NCBI GenBank assembly: GCA_900754855.1
Contig: CAAEEI010000129.1
Coordinates: 1-11,225 of the forward strand
Source: Lachnospiraceae bacterium
GTDB taxonomy: Bacteria; Bacillota; Clostridia; Lachnospirales; Lachnospiraceae
DNA: 11,225 bases
Reading direction: 5' to 3'
Shown here: piece by piece, positions 6,901 to 11,225 of the stretch
Layout: each line of letters begins with the position of its first letter
Numbering within the stretch: position 1 is the stretch's first letter
Program-made: the position numbers and the translations under genes
Notes under the pieces: model-generated
Seen by the model: only the letters and a program-made list of their open reading frames with translations
The model's database searches: none
What the model was told of the DNA's origin: nothing

Positions 6901-6945
6901 GTTTTTTCCTTTCCTCTTTCTTTCATGAAGTGATGATGTGTATTT

Positions 6946-6954
6946 ATGATAACA
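6946..6954 (-). promoter_or_regulatory. Candidate extended -10 promoter element before purE
   Basis: The minus strand reads TGTTATCAT, a TGn extended -10 with TATCAT (5 of 6 to TATAAT). No -35 is recognisable at 16-19 bases. A start near 6939 would leave a leader of about 38 bases before purE. Weak, sequence-only call. Confidence 0.25.
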
Positions 6955-6993
6955 GCATTTTCCTTTATCATACCGGTAAATAAACCTGCTGTT
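6951..6993 (-). repeat. Inverted repeat in the pyrF-purE gap
   Basis: On the minus strand AACAGCA (6987-6993) pairs with TGCTGTT (6951-6957), and a second short stem TTTAT/ATAAA lies inside around ACCGGT. No T-run follows. It abuts a possible extended -10 element (6946-6954), so it could be an operator or an RNA hairpin of the purE leader. Confidence 0.45.
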
Positions 6994-7007
6994 TTACGCC
7001 TGCGTTC

Positions 7008-7925
7008 TTATTTGATAAAAGCGTTTTTCAGATCTTCTTTCATCTCCAGTACGGCCTGACGGCTGGCATCTCCAAAGTTCTCCGGGCCATAAATTTCTGA
7101 TTTTTTATAAGCGCAGATAATACCACGGCTGGAATTTACAATGGCGCCCAGACCATCTTCGTTGAAAAATGGCGCCAGATCTTTTCCCTGTCCACCCTGC
7201 GCACCGTATCCCGGTACAAGAATGTAGTTTTTCGGCATAAGTTTTCTTAACACTGCGCCCATTTCCGGATAAGTCGCACCGACAACTGCGCCGATGTAGC
7301 TGTATTCATCGCCCATGTGCTCTTCTCCCCACTGTGCGACTTTTTTTGCCACGATTTCATAAAAAGGCGTTCCTTCCACCAACTGATCCTGAAACTCCCC
7401 GCTGGATGGATTGGATGTTTTTACCAGAATAAACATTCCTTTATTTTCTTCTTTACATACCTTAATAAACGGTTTCACTCCATCCGATCCGAGATAAGGA
7501 TTCACCGTAACAAAATCTTCGGTAAATGGACTGAATACGTGGTCGCCAATGCGGACTTTTCCCACATGACCAACGGCATAGGCCTCAGAAGTGGAGCCAA
7601 TGTCTCCTCTCTTAATATCTCCGATGATGACCAGTCCCTTACTTTTGGCATAATCACAGGTACGTTTGAAAGCCTTCAGCCCTTCGATACCAAACTGTTC
7701 GTACATGGCCACCTGCGGCTTTACTGCCGGAATCAGATCATAAGTGGCGTCGATAATGCCCTTATTAAACTGCCAGATTGCTTCTGCCGCTCCTTCCAGC
7801 GTTTCCCCGTAAGCGTCAAACGCATCTTTAAGCAGATGTTCCGGTACATATCCGAGCATCGGATCCAGTCCGACAACGATCGGAGCGTCTTTTTCTTTAA
7901 TGTTTTTAATCAATTCCTGAATCAT
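7008..7925 (-). CDS. pyrF: Orotidine 5'-phosphate decarboxylase, long (type 2) form
   Basis: Cytoplasmic enzyme of 305 residues that decarboxylates OMP to UMP, the last step of pyrimidine synthesis. The catalytic segment IIGDIKRGDIGSTSEAYA (100-117) carries Asp103, Lys105 and Asp108 of the D-x-K-x-x-D motif. KPQVAMYEQFG (69-79) and VPGYGAQGGQGKDL are further signatures of the long subfamily of about 300 residues (short PyrF is about 240). The reading frame is open upstream to an ATG at 8126, but that would overlap pyrC by 110 bases. The ATG at 7925 with GGAGGG five bases upstream gives the usual N-terminus MIQELIKNIK, so I use it. The gene follows pyrC after 91 bases. pyrK, pyrD and pyrE, common partners in Clostridia, do not follow; purE does. 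Confidence 0.96.
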   Translation of the reverse strand: MIQELIKNIKEKDAPIVVGLDPMLGYVPEHLLKDAFDAYGETLEGAAEAIWQFNKGIIDATYDLIPAVKPQVAMYEQFGIEGLKAFKRTCDYAKSKGLVIIGDIKRGDIGSTSEAYAVGHVGKVRIGDHVFSPFTEDFVTVNPYLGSDGVKPFIKVCKEENKGMFILVKTSNPSSGEFQDQLVEGTPFYEIVAKKVAQWGEEHMGDEYSYIGAVVGATYPEMGAVLRKLMPKNYILVPGYGAQGGQGKDLAPFFNEDGLGAIVNSSRGIICAYKKSEIYGPENFGDASRQAVLEMKEDLKNAFIK

Positions 7926-7930
7926 GTTGT

Positions 7931-7936
7931 CCCTCC
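7931..7936 (-). promoter_or_regulatory. Ribosome binding site fixing the pyrF start
   Basis: The minus strand reads GGAGGG, five bases before the ATG at 7925. It supports this start over the in-frame ATG at 8126, which lies inside pyrC. Confidence 0.85.
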
Positions 7937-7954
7937 AAAAAAATCTTATCTTCA

Positions 7955-7984
7955 ATTTTAGCATACTTCCCATAGGATGTATAC
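7955..7984 (-). promoter_or_regulatory. Candidate pyrF promoter with operator-like inverted repeat
   Basis: On the minus strand TATACA (7978-7983) stands 17 bases before TAAAAT (7955-7960). The latter is preceded by TGC, giving an extended -10. The whole -35 and spacer coincide with an imperfect inverted repeat at 7961-7984 (arms GTATACATCC and GGAAGTATGC, one A-A mismatch and one G-T pair, loop TATG). A start near 7948 would leave about 23 leader bases carrying the GGAGGG site. The overlap suggests a regulated internal promoter, though the same repeat could instead act as an RNA hairpin in a pyrC-pyrF transcript. Confidence 0.45.
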
Positions 7985-8016
7985 TTATGAATCTGACGAA
8001 AACTGTCTGCCTCTTT

Positions 8017-9282
8017 TTATCCCCGGTAGACAATGTGACCATCACAGATGGTATAGCAGACTTTTCCCAGAAGATAGGCTCCAAGAAACGGAGAATTATC
8101 CGCTTTGGAAAAGAAGTTATCCACATGGTTCGTCATATCCGGATTAAATATCACCAGATCTGCCGGTTTCCCTGTGGAAATATCACCACAGTCAAACTGA
8201 TAGAGTCTTGCCGGGTTGATGGTCATCTTCTCCAGCAGTTCCATCATGGACAAATATCCTCTTTGAACCAGACTGGTAATTCCCAGTGACAGCGCCGTTT
8301 CCAGACCGATGATCCCACTTGGCGCACTGGTAAATTCTTTTTCTTTTTCCTCTTTTGCATGGGGAGCATGGTCCGTGGCAATGATGTCAATGGTTCCATC
8401 GGCCAGTCCCTCGATGATTTTCGTTCTGTCCCATTCTGTCCGCAGCGGTGGATTCATTTTACACAGTGTTCCGTAGGTCGGCACACTTTCTTCCGTCAGG
8501 GTAAAATGGTGCGGCGTTGCTTCCGCATAAACCTTTGCCCCCATCTTTTTGGCAAAACGGACAAGATCCACCGAACGACCAGAAGAAATATGCTGAATAT
8601 CCACTTTTGCTCCCGTCTCCAGCGCCAGCATCACATCTCTGGCCACCATCACGTCCTCGGAAACTGCCGGTGCTCCGCCAATGCCCATTTCCCGGCTGAT
8701 CACGCCCTGATTAATGCCGTTGACTTCATTTAAGGAAGGATCTTCCTCGTGAAAACTGATGGGCAGATCCACCCTGGCCGCCATCTCCATGGCTTTTTTG
8801 ATGAAAGCGACATCCGTCAGCGGCAGACCGTCGTCGGTGAACCCGCAGGCGCCCTGCCGGGCCATTTCCTCAAAATCCACCAGCTCTTTCCCCTCAAAAT
8901 TTTTCGACACGGCGGAAACCTGCTTCACATGAATCGGCAGCTTTTTCGCTCTCTCCAGAATATCCACAAGGACTTCCGGATGGTCTACGATTGGTTTTGT
9001 ATTGGCCATACAGACCACCGTGGTAAATCCTCCGGCTGCTGCTGCCGCGCTGCCGGTCTCCAGATCTTCTTTATAAGTAAAGCCCGGATCCCGAAAATGA
9101 ACATGAATGTCCACCAGTCCCGGCGCCACAATACATCCGGACGCATCAATCACCTCATCCGGTTTCCCAAATTCTTCCTGTTCTCCAAATCCTGCAATCT
9201 TTCCGTCCCTGATCCATACATCGGTATATTCATCCATCCGGGTTCCAGGATTCATCACTCTTCCATTTCTGATCAGCAGCAT
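8017..9282 (-). CDS. pyrC: Dihydroorotase
   Basis: Zinc amidohydrolase of 421 residues in the cytoplasm that cyclises N-carbamoyl-aspartate to dihydroorotate, the third step of UMP synthesis. Metal and substrate motifs are in order: DIHVHFRDPG with His60, His62 and Arg64; CMANTKP with Asn94; FTDDGLP with Asp151, the bridging position of the Aquifex/Bacillus-type enzyme, which has Asp where the short E. coli type has a carboxylated lysine; His178 in ISFHEEDP; His231 in IQHISSG; and ATDHAPH with catalytic Asp304. All key residues are present and length is normal, so an inactive pseudo-dihydroorotase is unlikely. The ATG at 9282 has AAGGAGG eight bases upstream. It lies 44 bases after the aminopeptidase gene with no real terminator between. 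Confidence 0.96.
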   Translation of the reverse strand: MLLIRNGRVMNPGTRMDEYTDVWIRDGKIAGFGEQEEFGKPDEVIDASGCIVAPGLVDIHVHFRDPGFTYKEDLETGSAAAAAGGFTTVVCMANTKPIVDHPEVLVDILERAKKLPIHVKQVSAVSKNFEGKELVDFEEMARQGACGFTDDGLPLTDVAFIKKAMEMAARVDLPISFHEEDPSLNEVNGINQGVISREMGIGGAPAVSEDVMVARDVMLALETGAKVDIQHISSGRSVDLVRFAKKMGAKVYAEATPHHFTLTEESVPTYGTLCKMNPPLRTEWDRTKIIEGLADGTIDIIATDHAPHAKEEKEKEFTSAPSGIIGLETALSLGITSLVQRGYLSMMELLEKMTINPARLYQFDCGDISTGKPADLVIFNPDMTNHVDNFFSKADNSPFLGAYLLGKVCYTICDGHIVYRG

Positions 9283-9303
9283 AAACCTTGCCTCCTTTTT
9301 CTT

Positions 9304-9321
9304 ATTTTTCCGGAGAAAAAT
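9304..9321 (-). repeat. Short A/T-rich hairpin in the aminopeptidase-pyrC gap
   Basis: A 7-pair stem ATTTTTC/GAAAAAT closes on a 4-base loop (TCCG), just before the pyrC ribosome site. It is too weak, and lacks a T-run, to be a terminator. It may be chance or a minor stability element. Confidence 0.35.
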
Positions 9322-9326
9322 CGCCT

Positions 9327-11225
9327 CTATTTTTCCATCCCCTTTTGAAACGGCTCATTCAACGGAAACGTTCCATCGAGAACAAAACGACCGTCCAGAA
9401 TGATCGGGACTTCCACCCGCTCTTTGCTGACCGCCACGATCCGCCCCAGGGCCTCATAAGGAATGGTAATGTCTGTGTGACAGTTAAAATACGCTTTTTT
9501 CGGATTTTCTTTTCGCAGCAGCGAACATTCGTTATCCTTGGCGACAATCTCTTTTCCATCCGGATTATAGACGCGAACATCCTCCGTGTAAGAATAACAG
9601 GTGTCTCCCAACGCAATGTGCGGACCCATTTTTTCCGCAATCAGAATCGGCAGTTTTTGCATGATTCCATATTTGGCCGCCATCACATAGGCTGTCGTAT
9701 TGGTGCCGATGGCAAACTCTCCCATCGGTAAGGTCTCCCGATTAAACAGAAGATTTTCCCGGATAAATTTCTTTCCTTCTTCCGGATCTTCAAAATTATC
9801 ACAGGAATATTCCGTCACCATTCCCTCCGCAAAACGAATCCGCAAATTTTTATAACAAAGACCATTGAGATAGGCTTCATTGACATGAAGCAATCCCCCT
9901 GTGCCTGTAAGTTTCGGTGAAGTGAATACCTCCCCGACAGGGATATTGACATCAGCCAGACAGTTTTCAAACTTCGTCTGGGTATCCGGATCGTCCAGAT
10001 CCATAAGAGAAATGGTAAGATTGGTCATGTTTGCCCCTCTTCCCATAATGTGAACAAATTCTGCCCGGTCCAGAACCCGGATCATATGCTGCTGGATAAT
10101 TTTATATTTTTCTTTATCCAGCGTATTGACTTTCCGTACAGCCTCAAAAATTTCTTCAAACTGTTCTCCGATAGAAGGAACCGGGTAGGCAATGATGGTA
10201 AAACTCCGCTCCTCCTGGTTGATAAATTCATTCATCACCGCGTTGGCCTCCGCAGAATATTCCATGAGAAGATTCTGCTGCCGTTCACTTAAACGGTAAC
10301 TTTCTTCTTTACTTTCCGGTTCAAAAGGAATCTCCCCGAACACTTCAAAGCAGGCCGGGCCGGCAAACCCTTCCGCCTCCCCGGCATATTCTTCGTAAGC
10401 TTTTCGCATGCAGGTGATTTTTCTGTCCAGCATTCGTTTGTCAAAATAAAGAGCATCGTCAAAACGATGATCATAATCATATTGTTCGTTGGGATTGGAA
10501 GATACATATCCTATTTTCAGGTTCTGCCTTTTATTGAGGGTATTGACCGCCGCCCGGTACACAATCGGCTCCAGTCCCATTTGTCGAAATTGTTTTATGG
10601 CCGCCCGGATCACCCGTTCAAAACCAAGATTATACCGGATATTGACCAGCTTCTTTTTGGACAGATCCACATTTTTCAGGGCAAAGCCTTCCCGGAATCC
10701 ATCCGTAAAGGTACCGGCAATCTGCTCGATTTCTTCTTCCGGAAGACGACTTAAATATTCCGCCATCTGTATCTCATTTTCAGAAATATACTCTCCGTAG
10801 CGAAACAGATACCGTGGATCATCAAGATCTTCTTCCATCACGATGGAGGTGGCAAAATCCAGAGAAGTATCCAGCATCTCACGTACCCGCCATCCTACAA
10901 ATTCATCGGCGTAATCATGTAGAAACCAGTAAATGCATTCCCGCACCTGCCGGTAGCTGACTTCGCCACTTTCAAACATACAATAAATTTCAATAAACAG
11001 CTCATGGAGAATGGTCATTTTCTCCAGATTCTGCTCAAAGATATACACACGTTCTCCACGTAATTCCGTATACAGAAAGCTTAACACTCTCCCGTATTCT
11101 TCACCCAGTACTTTTACCGCATAAGCCGGATTCGCATAGGAAACCGCATAGTTTTCCGGTAAAATATCTGCATAAAACCGTTTATTTTCCGCTTGCAGTT
11201 CTTCTAATGTACAGTGGTTTAATGC
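9327..11225 (-). CDS. M29-family metallo-aminopeptidase with long N-terminal extension (partial, N-terminus beyond the window edge)
   Basis: The frame is open from the right edge, giving 632 in-window residues (numbered from the edge). The C-terminal half has the M29 (AmpS/AmpT-type) metal ligands in family order: Glu432 in VGEVFTSP, Glu503 in MGEFAIGTN, His536 in GPHIALG, and His583/Asp585 in NCHTDITIP. The motif GRGANMTNLTI (395-405) opens the catalytic domain, and about 190-380 resembles the M29 N-domain (LVNIRYNLGFERVIRAAIKQ). Residues 1-190 are acidic, probably helical, and lie outside the usual M29 length of about 410; I do not recognise them. A GTG at 11087 could start a shorter protein, but coding-like sequence (ENYAVSYANPAYAVKVLGEE) continues upstream of it. 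The family removes N-terminal amino acids from peptides in the cytoplasm. Cotranscription with pyrC is likely (44 bp gap). Exact substrate unknown. Confidence 0.82.
   Translation of the reverse strand, partial: ALNHCTLEELQAENKRFYADILPENYAVSYANPAYAVKVLGEEYGRVLSFLYTELRGERVYIFEQNLEKMTILHELFIEIYCMFESGEVSYRQVRECIYWFLHDYADEFVGWRVREMLDTSLDFATSIVMEEDLDDPRYLFRYGEYISENEIQMAEYLSRLPEEEIEQIAGTFTDGFREGFALKNVDLSKKKLVNIRYNLGFERVIRAAIKQFRQMGLEPIVYRAAVNTLNKRQNLKIGYVSSNPNEQYDYDHRFDDALYFDKRMLDRKITCMRKAYEEYAGEAEGFAGPACFEVFGEIPFEPESKEESYRLSERQQNLLMEYSAEANAVMNEFINQEERSFTIIAYPVPSIGEQFEEIFEAVRKVNTLDKEKYKIIQQHMIRVLDRAEFVHIMGRGANMTNLTISLMDLDDPDTQTKFENCLADVNIPVGEVFTSPKLTGTGGLLHVNEAYLNGLCYKNLRIRFAEGMVTEYSCDNFEDPEEGKKFIRENLLFNRETLPMGEFAIGTNTTAYVMAAKYGIMQKLPILIAEKMGPHIALGDTCYSYTEDVRVYNPDGKEIVAKDNECSLLRKENPKKAYFNCHTDITIPYEALGRIVAVSKERVEVPIILDGRFVLDGTFPLNEPFQKGMEK

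Noticed and set aside
7926..8126. Upstream extension of pyrF to an ATG at 8126 (372-residue protein)
   Set aside because: It would overlap pyrC by 110 bases and adds residues unlike PyrF. The ATG at 7925 has a strong GGAGGG site and gives the normal family N-terminus.
9304..9321. Hairpin between the aminopeptidase and pyrC as a terminator
   Set aside because: The stem is A/T pairs with one G-C, the loop is tight, and no T-run follows; it sits directly before the pyrC ribosome site.
11085..11087. GTG as the true start of the M29 protein
   Set aside because: The frame stays open for 46 more codons to the window edge with protein-like sequence, and no clear ribosome site precedes the GTG, so the gene most likely begins outside the window.

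Overview
The window reads as part of a Firmicutes chromosome, most likely a Lachnospiraceae-type member of the Clostridia. The reasons are strong AAGGAGG-type ribosome binding sites, a long-form (type 2) PyrF, an AzlCD exporter, a fructose-family PTS with a separate IIA protein, and moderate base composition with A/T-rich gaps. The genus assignment is inference. Every gene I can support lies on the minus strand, so transcription runs from the right edge to the left edge.

Right to left, positions 11225 to 2276 hold one tightly packed cluster. It begins with an M29-type metallo-aminopeptidase carrying a long N-terminal extension (cut by the right edge). Then come pyrC (dihydroorotase), pyrF (OMP decarboxylase), purE (AIR carboxylase/mutase), purM (AIR synthetase), purN (GAR transformylase), purD (GAR synthetase), and the branched-chain amino acid exporter pair azlC-azlD. 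The pur genes cover GAR synthesis (PurD), GAR formylation (PurN), AIR closure (PurM) and AIR carboxylation (PurE). The FGAR amidotransferase step and all other purine steps (purF, purL/Q/S, purC, purB, purH, purK) are absent here. Only pyrC and pyrF of the UMP pathway are present. Gene boundaries are tight: 7 bp overlap purM/purN, 4 bp ATGA overlap purD/azlC, and azlC and azlD abut. Larger gaps before pyrF (91 bp), purE (107 bp) and purD (135 bp) hold inverted repeats. Two of these gaps also hold extended -10 promoter candidates. A large nested hairpin with a T-run (about 2157-2229) ends the cluster.

Left of that terminator is a second transcription unit: a leader of about 220 bp with candidate regulatory sites, a GTG-started PTS IIA gene, and a PTS IIBC gene that runs off the left edge. 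Together they would form a fructose-family sugar permease.

Nothing in the window is a phage, transposon, CRISPR array, tRNA or rRNA. No wholly new system is visible. The points most worth a second look are the mixed pyr/pur/azl operon with a translationally coupled amino acid exporter, the extended M29 protein, the operator-like promoter before pyrF, and the folded element between purN and purD.
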